Both the position numbers and the translations under genes were made by a program. Positions 33,183 to 42,363 of a stretch of 64,000 bases of DNA are shown here, in pieces. The stretch is taken from positions 124,001 through 188,000 of the forward strand of contig SCKJ01000004.1 of assembly GCA_004124875.1 (NCBI GenBank), in the 5' to 3' direction. Source of the DNA: Fidelibacterota bacterium. GTDB lineage: Bacteria; Fidelibacterota; Marinisomatia; SCGC-AAA003-L08; TS1B11. The notes beneath the pieces are model-generated. The model was not told the DNA's origin. It did not search any database and worked only from the letters and a program-made list of their open reading frames with translations. The stretch's first letter is position 1. The number at the start of each line of letters is the position of its first letter.

Positions 33183-34070
33183 ATGAGTGCTGAAACCGGC
33201 TCGTTTCAAGTTAAAATTGGCTTGGCCGAGATGCTCAAAGGTGGGGTCATTATGGACGTGACCACGGTGGAGCAGTCGCGCATTGCCGAGGACGCGGGAG
33301 CCGTGGCCGTCATGGCCCTTGAACGGATACCCGCCGACATTCGCCAGGATGGTGGCGTGGCCCGCATGTCCAATCCCGAAATGATCAAATCGATCCAGGC
33401 GGCGGTCTCCATCCCGGTCATGGCGAAATGCCGTATCGGGCACTTCGTGGAGGCGCAGATACTGGAGGCGCTGGAGGTCGACTTTATTGACGAGAGTGAA
33501 GTGCTCACTCCGGCGGATGACGCCAATCACATTTACAAGCGCAACTTTAAAGTGCCTTTTGTCTGCGGTTGCAGGAACCTGGGTGAGGCCCTGCGCCGGA
33601 TAGGGGAAGGGGCCGCCATGATTCGGACAAAAGGGGAGGCCGGGTCTGGAAATATTGTGGAAGCCGTCCGGCATATGCGCACGGTGACGTCTGAAATCAG
33701 GCAGTTGACGGTGATGCCGCCCGAGCAGCTGATGGCCGAGGCCAAGCGGCTGGGCGCCCCCTATGCGCTGGTCGAGCAGGTAGCAAAAACCGGCAAATTG
33801 CCGGTGCCCAATTTCAGCGCCGGAGGCATCGCCACACCGGCCGACGCCGCCTTGATGATGCAGCTGGGAGCCGAGACGGTTTTCGTCGGCTCGGGGATTT
33901 TCAAGTCCGATGATCCGGCCGAGCGCGCCAAGGCCATTGTGGGCGCGGCCACCTATTACGATGACGCCGCCAAGCTGGCGGAGCTTTCCGTGGGACTCAA
34001 AAGCGCCATGGCGGGTCTCGAAATGAGCGAGATACCCGCCGGGGAACGGTTGCAGGAGCGTGGATGGTAG
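33183..34070 (+). CDS. pdxS: Pyridoxal 5'-phosphate synthase subunit PdxS
   Basis: 295 aa TIM-barrel synthase that makes PLP from ribose 5-phosphate, glyceraldehyde 3-phosphate and ammonia. Near-invariant family segments include [38 protein letters not shown] and [20 protein letters not shown]. The ATG at 33183 is 16 bases after a GGAGG, an unusually long gap, but no better start is seen. pdxT overlaps its 3' end. Confidence 0.96.
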   Translation: MSAETGSFQVKIGLAEMLKGGVIMDVTTVEQSRIAEDAGAVAVMALERIPADIRQDGGVARMSNPEMIKSIQAAVSIPVMAKCRIGHFVEAQILEALEVDFIDESEVLTPADDANHIYKRNFKVPFVCGCRNLGEALRRIGEGAAMIRTKGEAGSGNIVEAVRHMRTVTSEIRQLTVMPPEQLMAEAKRLGAPYALVEQVAKTGKLPVPNFSAGGIATPADAALMMQLGAETVFVGSGIFKSDDPAERAKAIVGAATYYDDAAKLAELSVGLKSAMAGLEMSEIPAGERLQERGW

Positions 34071-34639
34071 CGCTCATCGGCATACTGGCGCTGCAGGGCG
34101 ATTTCGCCAGGCACCGGAGCAAATTTGACGAGCTCGGTGTGGCGACCCGCAATGTCCGCTACCCCGCCGATCTGGATGGCCTCTCAGCGCTGGTCATTCC
34201 AGGGGGCGAATCGACGGTGCTCAGCAAACAGCTCGACGCCGCCGGACTGCGGGCCGCCCTGGAAGATTTCGCCCGGACCCGTCCGGTGATGGGCACCTGC
34301 GCCGGTCTGATCATGATGGCCCGCGATGCGGGTGACTCCAAGGTAAGCCCCCTCGGGCTGATGGACATGACGGTGCGCAGGAACGGCTGGGGCCGGCAGG
34401 TGCACTCCTTTGAGACCCATATCGAGGGGCGTCTAAACGGCGCGCCGACATCTCTTCCGGCGATCTTTATCCGGGCTCCCCGCATTGTGGAATATGGACC
34501 GGCCGTCAACATCCTGGCCGAGCACGAGGGCGAGCCGGTGCTGGTCTCGGAGGGCCGGCATCTGGCCATGGTGTTTCATCCCGAACTGACCCCCGACATC
34601 CAGGTGCACGAGTATTTTCTCAAGAGCCTCGCGGCATGA
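34064..34639 (+). CDS. pdxT: Pyridoxal 5'-phosphate synthase glutaminase PdxT
   Basis: 191 aa class I glutaminase that channels ammonia to PdxS. It shows PGGESTV, the nucleophile motif [10 protein letters not shown] and the catalytic His-Glu in [11 protein letters not shown] overlaps pdxS by seven bases and its stop overlaps dxs as ATGA. Confidence 0.95.
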   Translation: MVALIGILALQGDFARHRSKFDELGVATRNVRYPADLDGLSALVIPGGESTVLSKQLDAAGLRAALEDFARTRPVMGTCAGLIMMARDAGDSKVSPLGLMDMTVRRNGWGRQVHSFETHIEGRLNGAPTSLPAIFIRAPRIVEYGPAVNILAEHEGEPVLVSEGRHLAMVFHPELTPDIQVHEYFLKSLAA

Positions 34640-36519
34640 GCGGCGCATCACTGCTCGACGGCATCAACAGTCCTGCGGACCTGAAGAAGCTTTCGCGGAA
34701 GCAACTACCGCAGTTGGCCGGTGAAATTGGGGAGCTGATCAGAACGGTCGTGGAGGAGAATGGCGGCCACCTCAGTTCGCCCCTCGGCGTCATCGATCTG
34801 ACCATCGCGCTCCATTACGTGTTTGATTCTCCCCACGACAAACTGGTATGGGATGTGGGCCATCAGGCGTACGCCCATAAAATTATCACCGGCAGGCGGG
34901 AACAGTTCAAGACCCTGCGGACCAAGGACGGCCTCAGCGGGTTTCTCAAGCGGTCGGAAAGTGAGCACGATCATTTCGGGGCCGGACACGCCAGCACCTC
35001 CATTTCGGCGGCGCTGGGCATGGCGGCAGCGCATCATCTCAGCGGAGACGACCACCACGTGGTGGCCATTATTGGCGATGGGGCCTTAACCGGCGGACTG
35101 GCTTATGAAGGGCTCAACAATCTCGGCTTCACGCGCCGCAAGATGACGGTGGTGCTCAACGACAATCGCATGTCGATTTCGCCGTCCGTGGGGTCTATTT
35201 CGCAATACCTCACGCGCATCGTTACCAATCCCTTTTACAACCGCATCCGGGACCAGCTGTGGAACATTACCGGCAAGATGCCCGTCGGCACGGCCGCCGT
35301 TCGGCGCGTATTCAAAAGCGTGGACGAAGGTCTCAAGAGCCTGCTGACCCCAGGGGTCCTTTTTGAGGAGCTGGGGCTGCGCTATCTCGGTCCCATTGAT
35401 GGCCATGACTACCCGGCCTTGATCCGCACGCTCAAGTCGGTGAAAGGCTTGCCCTATCCCACACTGCTGCATGTCCTGACGCAGAAAGGGCATGGGGTTG
35501 AAGCGGCCGAGAAGGATTCGTTACAGTTCTACAGTCTGGCTGGCGCGCGCAACAAGAAAACGGCGCCCGATGCCGCGCCCGGTTACAGCAAGGTGTTTGG
35601 TCAAGTGGTCAGCGAACTGGCGCGCGAAAATGATAGTGTCGTTGCCGTGACCGCCGCCATGGAAGTGGGCACCGGTTATACTGCGTTCGCTAAGGAGTTT
35701 CCCGAGCGGTTGTACGATGTGGGTCTCGCCGAGGGACATGCCGTGACGTTCGCCGCCGGCCTGGCGACCCAGGGGCTTTTTCCGGTGGTGGCAATCTACT
35801 CGACATTTATTCAGCGGGCATTCGATCAAGTGATGCACGATGTCGCGCTGCAGAAGTTGCCGGTCTTGTTTTGCCTGGATCGCGCCGGCATTGTGGGGCC
35901 CGACGGACCGACGCATCACGGCGTCTTTGATCTGACGCTGTTCCGCGCGATTCCTGGCGTTATCGTCGCTGCGCCCAAGGACGGCAACGAACTGCGCAGC
36001 CTGATTTTCAGCGCACAGCGCTACAAGGCCCCGATGGTGATCCGGTACCCCAAGGCCGGCAGCATCAACTTTGACCCGGACGGCCAGGCGGACAACATTC
36101 CACTGGGCAGCTGGGAGATACTGAGCGATGGGAACGACGCGGCTATTTGCGCTGTCGGAGCCATGGTGCCCGTGGCCGAGGCGGCCGCGAAGGAGTTGCG
36201 CCGTGAGCACGGCCTGGAGGTGCGGGTGGTGAACGCCCGGTTTGTCAAGCCCCTCGACAGGGAAATGCTCGATGACATGCTGGTCCGGCAGCTCCCTATC
36301 CTGACGCTTGAGGAAGGTGTTTTAAGTGGGGGCTTTGGATCGGCTGTCCAGGAATATGGCCGCCTTAACGGCCACCGGTTTGATATGGCCATGATGGGAA
36401 TTGGAGATGAATTTGTGGAGCATGGCACTCGCGGCGAGCTGCTTGAGCTGGCTGGTTTGTCCACCGCGGCGACAGTTTCGCAACTGCTCGCCCTGGTTGA
36501 AAACAGGGTTCCCTTATAA
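34636..36519 (+). CDS. dxs: 1-deoxy-D-xylulose-5-phosphate synthase
   Basis: 627 aa thiamine-diphosphate transketolase-type enzyme, first step of the MEP pathway. The ThDP/Mg motif GDGALTGGLAYEGLNN is followed by LNDNRMSISPSVG. The second domain starts near VVAVTAAMEVGTGYTAF and contains DRAGIVGPDGPTHHG. DXP here feeds isoprenoids and perhaps thiamine, since PLP is made by the DXP-independent PdxST encoded just upstream. Confidence 0.95.
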   Translation: MSGASLLDGINSPADLKKLSRKQLPQLAGEIGELIRTVVEENGGHLSSPLGVIDLTIALHYVFDSPHDKLVWDVGHQAYAHKIITGRREQFKTLRTKDGLSGFLKRSESEHDHFGAGHASTSISAALGMAAAHHLSGDDHHVVAIIGDGALTGGLAYEGLNNLGFTRRKMTVVLNDNRMSISPSVGSISQYLTRIVTNPFYNRIRDQLWNITGKMPVGTAAVRRVFKSVDEGLKSLLTPGVLFEELGLRYLGPIDGHDYPALIRTLKSVKGLPYPTLLHVLTQKGHGVEAAEKDSLQFYSLAGARNKKTAPDAAPGYSKVFGQVVSELARENDSVVAVTAAMEVGTGYTAFAKEFPERLYDVGLAEGHAVTFAAGLATQGLFPVVAIYSTFIQRAFDQVMHDVALQKLPVLFCLDRAGIVGPDGPTHHGVFDLTLFRAIPGVIVAAPKDGNELRSLIFSAQRYKAPMVIRYPKAGSINFDPDGQADNIPLGSWEILSDGNDAAICAVGAMVPVAEAAAKELRREHGLEVRVVNARFVKPLDREMLDDMLVRQLPILTLEEGVLSGGFGSAVQEYGRLNGHRFDMAMMGIGDEFVEHGTRGELLELAGLSTAATVSQLLALVENRVPL

Positions 36520-36553
36520 CCGAATAGACGCTTTTGTGGCATGAGGAAATGAG

Positions 36554-38227
36554 ATGAGTGATTCCCAAAGTGGCAGCCCGGGCGGGCAGTATGCCGCCGG
36601 CCGCAAAGCGTGGCAGGCAGCGGCTGCGGATGCCAGCCAGCGAGAATACAGCTTCGATACGGTATCCGGTGAAAAGATGGAGCCCCTCTATCTGCCGGAT
36701 AATCCCGATGAAACTTACATGGACAAGCTCGGCTTTCCGGGGCAGTTCCCGTTTACCCGGGGCGTCCATGCCAACGGTTACAGGGGCAAATTGTGGACCA
36801 TGCGGCAGTTTGCCGGCTTCGGGACGCCGGAGGAGACCAATGAGCGCTATCGCTACCTGCTCAGGCAGGGGCAGACAGGGCTCTCCGTGGCGTTCGATAT
36901 GCCCACCCTGATGGGTTACGACGCTGATGATGCCATGGCGCTGGGGGAGGTGGGCCGCTGCGGCGTGAATGTCTCGTCGATGGAGGACATGGAAACCTTG
37001 TTCGACGGCATCGATCTGGGGACCATTTCGGTCTCGCAAACCATCAATGGACCGGCGTTCATTTTGCTGGCCTACTATGTGGCCGTGGCAGAGGATCGGG
37101 GGGTGCCCAGGGAGCAGCTTTCGGGCACGCTGCAGGCGGACATCCTCAAGGAGTATATCGCGCAGAAGGAGTGGATTTACCCGCCGGTGGAATCGATGCG
37201 CATCGTGACCGATATGATCGAGTTCTGCTCCCGCGAAATGCCGCGCTACAATCCCATTTCAGTCAGCGGCTACCATATCCGCGAAGCCGGAAGCACGGCC
37301 GGGCAGGAGCTGGCCTTTACCCTGGCCAACGGCTTTGCCTATGTAGAGGATGGCATGGCCCGGGGCCTGGATGTGGACAGTTTCGCGCCGCGCATATCAT
37401 TTTTCTTCAATTCGCATCTCGATTTCTTTGAAGAGGTGGCCAAGTTCAGGGCCGCACGCAGGATTTGGGCCAAGCGCATGCGCGACACCTATGGCGCCAA
37501 AGATCCCCGGTCATGGCGGCTGCGCTTTCATACGCAAACCGCAGGCGTTACGCTCACCGAGCAGCAACCGGAAAATAACATTGCCCGGACCGCTTTCCAG
37601 GGGCTGGCTGCGGTGCTGGGAGGGACCAATTCCCTGCACACCAACTCCATGGATGAGACGGTAGGTCTGCCGACGGAAAAAGCGGCCACCATTGCCCTGC
37701 GGACCCAGCAGCTCATCGCCTACGAAACCGGGGCTGCCAACGTTATCGATCCGCTGGCCGGATCGTGGCTGGTGGAAGAGCTGACCGACAAGATGGAGGC
37801 GCAGGCCGAGGAGTACTTCCACCAGATTGAGGCGCTGGGGGGCGTCATCCCGGCCATCGAGGCGGGATACTTTCAGCGCGAAATCGCCCAGGCTGCTTAC
37901 GACTATCAGCGTGCGGTCGACACCGGCAAGCGCATCATTGTAGGGGTCAATGAGTTTGTCCATGAGCATGAAGTGTTGGAGATACCCATTTTGGAGATCA
38001 GCCCCGCAGCTGAAACCCGGCAGCGGGAGAAGTTGCAGGTCCTCAGATCCGGACGCGATAACGAGGCCGTGGAGCGAACCTTGAGCGCGCTGAAGGAGGT
38101 GAGCCGGTCCGATCAAAATATAATGCCGGCCGTCATTGCTGCGGCCCAGGCCAATGCCACTCTGGGCGAAATTGTGGAGGCCTTGAAGCAGGTCTACGGC
38201 ATCTGGGTCGAAGAGGCGGCGTTTTAG
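36554..38227 (+). CDS. Methylmalonyl-CoA mutase family, large (catalytic) subunit without B12 domain
   Basis: 557 aa acyl-CoA mutase TIM barrel. RGKLWTMRQFAGFGTPEETN and SGYHIREAGSTAGQELAFT (with the catalytic His) are diagnostic; RFHTQTAGVTLTEQQPENN and LGGTNSLHTNSMDET follow. The cobalamin-binding domain (DxHxxG) is absent, so a separate small subunit must exist, and none is in the window. The usual YPTMY loop reads HANGY, so the substrate may be methylmalonyl-CoA or another acyl-CoA. cobO at 27494 could supply its adenosylcobalamin. Confidence 0.88.
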   Translation: MSDSQSGSPGGQYAAGRKAWQAAAADASQREYSFDTVSGEKMEPLYLPDNPDETYMDKLGFPGQFPFTRGVHANGYRGKLWTMRQFAGFGTPEETNERYRYLLRQGQTGLSVAFDMPTLMGYDADDAMALGEVGRCGVNVSSMEDMETLFDGIDLGTISVSQTINGPAFILLAYYVAVAEDRGVPREQLSGTLQADILKEYIAQKEWIYPPVESMRIVTDMIEFCSREMPRYNPISVSGYHIREAGSTAGQELAFTLANGFAYVEDGMARGLDVDSFAPRISFFFNSHLDFFEEVAKFRAARRIWAKRMRDTYGAKDPRSWRLRFHTQTAGVTLTEQQPENNIARTAFQGLAAVLGGTNSLHTNSMDETVGLPTEKAATIALRTQQLIAYETGAANVIDPLAGSWLVEELTDKMEAQAEEYFHQIEALGGVIPAIEAGYFQREIAQAAYDYQRAVDTGKRIIVGVNEFVHEHEVLEIPILEISPAAETRQREKLQVLRSGRDNEAVERTLSALKEVSRSDQNIMPAVIAAAQANATLGEIVEALKQVYGIWVEEAAF

Positions 38228-38228
38228 C

Positions 38229-39368
38229 ATGACTGACTATAAGGCACTGTTCACCCACCGGGACCATTTTACGCTCGGGGTCGAAGAGGAGTATATGCTT
38301 TGCGATCCACAAACCGGGGTGCTGGTGAACCGGGCGACGGCCATTATGGAGCGGCTGCCTGAGGAGGAGACAGAGCGGTTCAGCTACGAGCTCATTGATT
38401 CCGAGATTGAGATTAACACGCCGGTTTCGGCCAACGTTGACGAAGTGATGGAGCATGTGGCCCGTTACCGCCGGAAGGTGCGCGACATGGGGGAGGAGCT
38501 CGGCTACCGCATCGGCATGAGCGGCACCCACCCGACCTCATTGGCGAAAGACCAGAGATTTGTCGAATCCGAGGGCTACCAATGGGTGGCGGAGCAGTTG
38601 CACTATTATGCGCTGCGCAACATTACCTTTGCCACCCATGTGCATGTGGCCATGCCTGACGGCGAAGCGGCCATTGCCGTTACCAATGCCGCGCGGCGTT
38701 GGCTGGCGCCGATGCTGGCGCTGTCTGCCAACTCCCCGTTTTTTCAGGGCTACAACACCGGTATGCTCTCCAGCCGCACGTTTCAGTTTGGCGCTTTTCC
38801 CCGCACCAATATCCCCGATACCTTTCGCTCCTTTGATCATTTTTGCCATGTGCTGGAAACTTACCTGAAGATGGGCTCCATCACCAAGCCGCGGCAGATC
38901 TGGTGGAAAATACGTCCCCACGGTTTTTACGGCACCGTGGAGTTTCGCATTGCCGATGTGCAGCGCTCACTTTCGCGCACCCGCATGCTGGTGGCCCTGA
39001 GCCAGGCGGTGTGCCACAAGATCGTTCAGGAGCTGGCCCAGGACCGGTTGCAGCAGCACTTTGAAATGGAGTTCCTCAACGACGCCGTCTGGAAGGCAAC
39101 CCGGTTCGGTTTCGACGCGCAGCTGGCTGACCCGGATACCCATGAAGTGATGACCATGGCAGACATGGTGGAACGCCTGGTCGACTATGTGCGGCCGTCT
39201 CTTATCGCACTGGGCAGTGACGATATCATCCCTACTGTTGAAGATGTGCTGAGGGAAGGCAGCGAAGCCCAGGAGCAGCTGCGGGTGCAGCAAGAGGGCG
39301 GATTTGAGGCTTTGCTGCAGTTCCTGATGGACACTGTTGAGTTTGCAGTACCGACCCTGACTTCATAA
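38229..39368 (+). CDS. Carboxylate-amine ligase, YbdK / glutamate-cysteine ligase 2 family
   Basis: 379 aa. The GCS2 signature FTLGVEEEYMLCDPQTG at the N-terminus is followed by SEIEINTP, the His-rich FATHVHVAMPDGEAAI and VEFRIADVQRSL. The E. coli relative YbdK has weak glutamate-cysteine ligase activity; the true substrate is often unknown. It starts one base after the mutase stop. A 126-bp gap with a promoter for the ccm operon follows. Confidence 0.88.
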   Translation: MTDYKALFTHRDHFTLGVEEEYMLCDPQTGVLVNRATAIMERLPEEETERFSYELIDSEIEINTPVSANVDEVMEHVARYRRKVRDMGEELGYRIGMSGTHPTSLAKDQRFVESEGYQWVAEQLHYYALRNITFATHVHVAMPDGEAAIAVTNAARRWLAPMLALSANSPFFQGYNTGMLSSRTFQFGAFPRTNIPDTFRSFDHFCHVLETYLKMGSITKPRQIWWKIRPHGFYGTVEFRIADVQRSLSRTRMLVALSQAVCHKIVQELAQDRLQQHFEMEFLNDAVWKATRFGFDAQLADPDTHEVMTMADMVERLVDYVRPSLIALGSDDIIPTVEDVLREGSEAQEQLRVQQEGGFEALLQFLMDTVEFAVPTLTS

Positions 39369-39441
39369 AATCTTCAAATTCTCTTCATACCGGGAATGCC
39401 CAAATCGGGACAAAGCTGCCTTAAATTATGGCGGTCGAAAA

Positions 39442-39469
39442 TTGTGAGTCCCCGGGGGACCTGTAACAG
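39442..39469 (+). promoter_or_regulatory. Candidate ccm operon promoter with internal palindrome
   Basis: TTGTGA (39442-39447), a 16-base spacer and TAACAG (39464-39469). The spacer contains the perfect palindrome GTCCCCGGGGGAC (39448-39460), which could be an operator site. The boxes deviate from consensus, so the call is tentative. AAAGGG precedes the ccmE ATG. Confidence 0.35.
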
Positions 39470-39494
39470 TCTTACTTGAGATGAAAGGGCATGT

Positions 39495-39917
39495 ATGCCC
39501 AAACAACGCCGCAAATTTGTCGTCCTCATCGTAGCCTTTACCATCGTCACTTTCGGATGGATAACCATTGGCACCGGCGCTGACGAAGTGCCTTACGTCA
39601 GCATCTCGCATCTGCTCAGCGAAGGCCACACGATGGTCCAGGAGAATTTTCGCCTGGGCGGATATGTTGAGGAGGGGTCCATCGTCTATGCCGACGACCA
39701 CCTCACCGTGGAGTTTACCATGCTCCAGGAAGATGCGCGGCTGAAGGTCCGCTTTACAGGTCTGGCCCCCGACATGTTTAAAGATGACGCCGAAGTGATC
39801 GTTGAAGGCCGGCTGCAGGGCGATCTCTTTGTGGCCAATAACCTGATGACCAAGTGCGCATCGCGGTATGAGGTTGACTTGACGGAGCCGGGCATCGAAG
39901 CCCACATGGAAATATAG
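39495..39917 (+). CDS. ccmE: Cytochrome c maturation heme chaperone CcmE, CxxxY type
   Basis: 140 aa: an N-terminal membrane anchor (about 8-24) and a periplasmic OB-fold domain. CcmE binds heme covalently and passes it to apocytochrome c through CcmF. The usual heme-binding HxxxY is CASRY here, that is C121 and Y125. This is the variant form known from archaea and sulfate reducers. It begins the ccm operon, two bases before ccmF. Confidence 0.9.
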   Translation: MPKQRRKFVVLIVAFTIVTFGWITIGTGADEVPYVSISHLLSEGHTMVQENFRLGGYVEEGSIVYADDHLTVEFTMLQEDARLKVRFTGLAPDMFKDDAEVIVEGRLQGDLFVANNLMTKCASRYEVDLTEPGIEAHMEI

Positions 39918-39919
39918 CG

Positions 39920-41896
39920 ATGGTCCAGCTCGGCGGGACCCTGCTGCAAATCGCGTTTCTGCTGGGGGTGGTCACTTTGGTCGCGTCCGCCTGGTATGTG
40001 AAGACCCTCGATCTGCGCTTCTATGTCGGCGGCCGCCGGAGCCTGATGACCGCCTGTGGCTTGGTATTGATCGCCACGGCGACGCTGGTGCAACAGCTCA
40101 TGGTTGGCAACTACGCTCTGGAGTACGTCGCGCGCTACAGCAGCAGGGCCACGGAGGGCCTCTACAAAATCGCCGGACTCTGGGCCGGTATGGAAGGGTC
40201 GCTGCTGTTCTGGGCAGCTATCCTGAGTATCTATATACTGTTGGTCAGTTATTCAAATAGATCGGCCAACCGCTCGCTGATGCCGTATGTCAATATGGTC
40301 TTTGCCGTGGTGCTGCTGTTCTTTCTGCTCGTCATCGTCAATTTTGAAAACCCGTTTACGCTCCTGCCGGCCGGCACGACCATCGAGGCCCGCGGAGGCA
40401 CCGGCCTCAACCCCCAGCTGACACACCCGGCCATGTTGATCCACCCGCCCATGCTTTACCTGGGCTACGTGGGATTCGTGGTGCCCTTCGCCTTTGCGGT
40501 AGCGGCGCTGATCACCAACCGGCTGGACGCCACCTGGATACGGTCGACCCGGGTCTGGACCCTGTGGCCGTGGCTGTTCCTGGGCGTGGGCGTTATTTTA
40601 GGTGGCTACTGGGCCTATGCAGAGCTGGGCTGGGGCGGTTACTGGGCCTGGGACCCCGTTGAGAATGCCTCCTTCCTGCCTTGGCTCACCGGCACGGCCT
40701 ACCTGCACTCGGTGATCATACAGGAAAAAAAGAACATGCTCAGGATGTGGAACGTCATTCTGATCATGATCACCTTTATTCTCACCATTTTTGGCACTTA
40801 CCTGACGCGCTCCGGCATACTCTCCTCAGTGCATGCATTCGCCTCGACGGACCTGGGCATCTGGTTTTTCGGGTTCGTGGTGCTGATCATAGCCTTTTGC
40901 ACGGCGCTGCTCATCTGGAGAAAAGACGAGCTCACTTCCACCAGCCAGCTGGAATCGTTCACCAGCCGGGAGAGTGGCTTCCTGTTTAACAATATGCTGT
41001 TCCTGGCCCTCACTATGGCCATTCTGTGGGGCACCATGTTCCCCATCCTGTCCGAAGCCGTGCGTGGCATCCAGATCACGGTCGGTTCGCCTTACTTCAA
41101 CCGCATTACCAGCCCCATCGGCATGCTGCTGCTCGCCATGATTGGCGTTGGACCGCTGCTTGCCTGGCGCAAAACATCGCGATCGACGCTGCTGCGCAAC
41201 TTCAAATGGCCTGTCAGCACCGGTCTCGCGGCCATGGCCGTGGCGATGTTCCTGGGCGTGCGCAAATTCTACCCTGCTCTCACCCTGGGACTGGTCGTAT
41301 TCGTTTTTACGGGCATTGTGCTTGAGGTTTTCCACGGAGTTACCGCCCGCAAACGCATGACCGGCGAGGGCACCTGGACGGCGCTGCTGAGCATGGTGGA
41401 CAAAAACCGGACGCGCTACGGCGGCTATATTGTCCATATCGGCATTCTGCTGATGTTTATAGGCTTCGCCGGTAGGGCGTTTACCAAGGAGCAGGATGTT
41501 TCTCTGGGCAAAGGGGAGAGCATGGTGCTGGGCGGCTACACATTTACCCTGGACAACTTCTATACCCAGCAGCGGCCCACCCATACGGCATTTGTCGCTG
41601 ATGTAGCGGTCACTCGGGAGCACAAGCCGGTAACCATGCTGCACCCGGAGCGCCGCATCTATGCCAACTTCGAAGAAACGCCCAATACCGAGGTGGCTAT
41701 CTATTCACGGCCGCTGCAGGATATTTACGCCATCGTGGGAGGCATGAATCCCGATACGCAGAAGATCGTGCTGAAAATAATGCTCAATCCACTGGTGCAG
41801 ATGGTATGGATTGGGGGATTTATCATGATGCTGGGCACGCTCGTCACCATTCGTCCCAGCCGGGCCGAACGCAAATTGAGGGCTGCTGAGGCATGA
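39920..41896 (+). CDS. ccmF: Cytochrome c heme lyase subunit CcmF
   Basis: 658 aa with about 14 membrane helices. The tryptophan-rich heme-handling WWD motif is clear in WGGYWAWDPVENASFLPWL, and GTYLTRSGILSSVHAF follows. It takes heme from CcmE and attaches it to apocytochrome in the periplasm. ATG at 39920, and its stop overlaps ccmH as ATGA. Confidence 0.95.
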   Translation: MVQLGGTLLQIAFLLGVVTLVASAWYVKTLDLRFYVGGRRSLMTACGLVLIATATLVQQLMVGNYALEYVARYSSRATEGLYKIAGLWAGMEGSLLFWAAILSIYILLVSYSNRSANRSLMPYVNMVFAVVLLFFLLVIVNFENPFTLLPAGTTIEARGGTGLNPQLTHPAMLIHPPMLYLGYVGFVVPFAFAVAALITNRLDATWIRSTRVWTLWPWLFLGVGVILGGYWAYAELGWGGYWAWDPVENASFLPWLTGTAYLHSVIIQEKKNMLRMWNVILIMITFILTIFGTYLTRSGILSSVHAFASTDLGIWFFGFVVLIIAFCTALLIWRKDELTSTSQLESFTSRESGFLFNNMLFLALTMAILWGTMFPILSEAVRGIQITVGSPYFNRITSPIGMLLLAMIGVGPLLAWRKTSRSTLLRNFKWPVSTGLAAMAVAMFLGVRKFYPALTLGLVVFVFTGIVLEVFHGVTARKRMTGEGTWTALLSMVDKNRTRYGGYIVHIGILLMFIGFAGRAFTKEQDVSLGKGESMVLGGYTFTLDNFYTQQRPTHTAFVADVAVTREHKPVTMLHPERRIYANFEETPNTEVAIYSRPLQDIYAIVGGMNPDTQKIVLKIMLNPLVQMVWIGGFIMMLGTLVTIRPSRAERKLRAAEA

Positions 41897-42363
41897 AACG
41901 GCTGACGCCGAAGGCGCTGACTCTGCTGGCGTTGGTGGCAGCCTTGCCCGCACTGGGCCAGGGACAGACCGGCAAATCGGAACTTCAGCGCGAGCTGGAA
42001 TACGAAGTGATGGCCCCCTGTTGTTATGGCGGTCCCGTTGCAGAGCACCAATCGGCAGCGGCGACGCAGGTGAAGGCGCAGATTACGCAGCTGATCTCAG
42101 AAGGCCGCAACAAGGAAGAGATTCTCGATATGTACGTGGCCATCTATGGTGAACGCATCCTTGCCCGCCCCCGGGCGGAAGGCTTTAACCTGCTGGCCTA
42201 TATCATGCCGCCGCTGTTTCTACTGTTGGGGGGCATCATGGTTGTTTACGTGATCAACCATCTCAAGGCGCCGGCCACCTCACCGAATGCGGCCCGCCGC
42301 CGGAACTACAACGATGAATTTTACAGCCGCGTGGAACAGGAGATGCGGGAGCTCGGCATTTGA
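41893..42363 (+). CDS. ccmH: CcmH-family protein with a vicinal Cys pair
   Basis: 156 aa: signal sequence (residues 1-22), a periplasmic three-helix domain and one membrane helix (about 100-120). Most CcmH proteins have LRCxxC for reducing apocytochrome. Here the site reads VMAPCCYGG, with C43-C44 adjacent. The rest (EEILDMYVAIYGERILARP) matches the family well. With the CxxxY CcmE it suggests a modified thiol chemistry. Confidence 0.88.
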   Translation: MKRLTPKALTLLALVAALPALGQGQTGKSELQRELEYEVMAPCCYGGPVAEHQSAAATQVKAQITQLISEGRNKEEILDMYVAIYGERILARPRAEGFNLLAYIMPPLFLLLGGIMVVYVINHLKAPATSPNAARRRNYNDEFYSRVEQEMRELGI

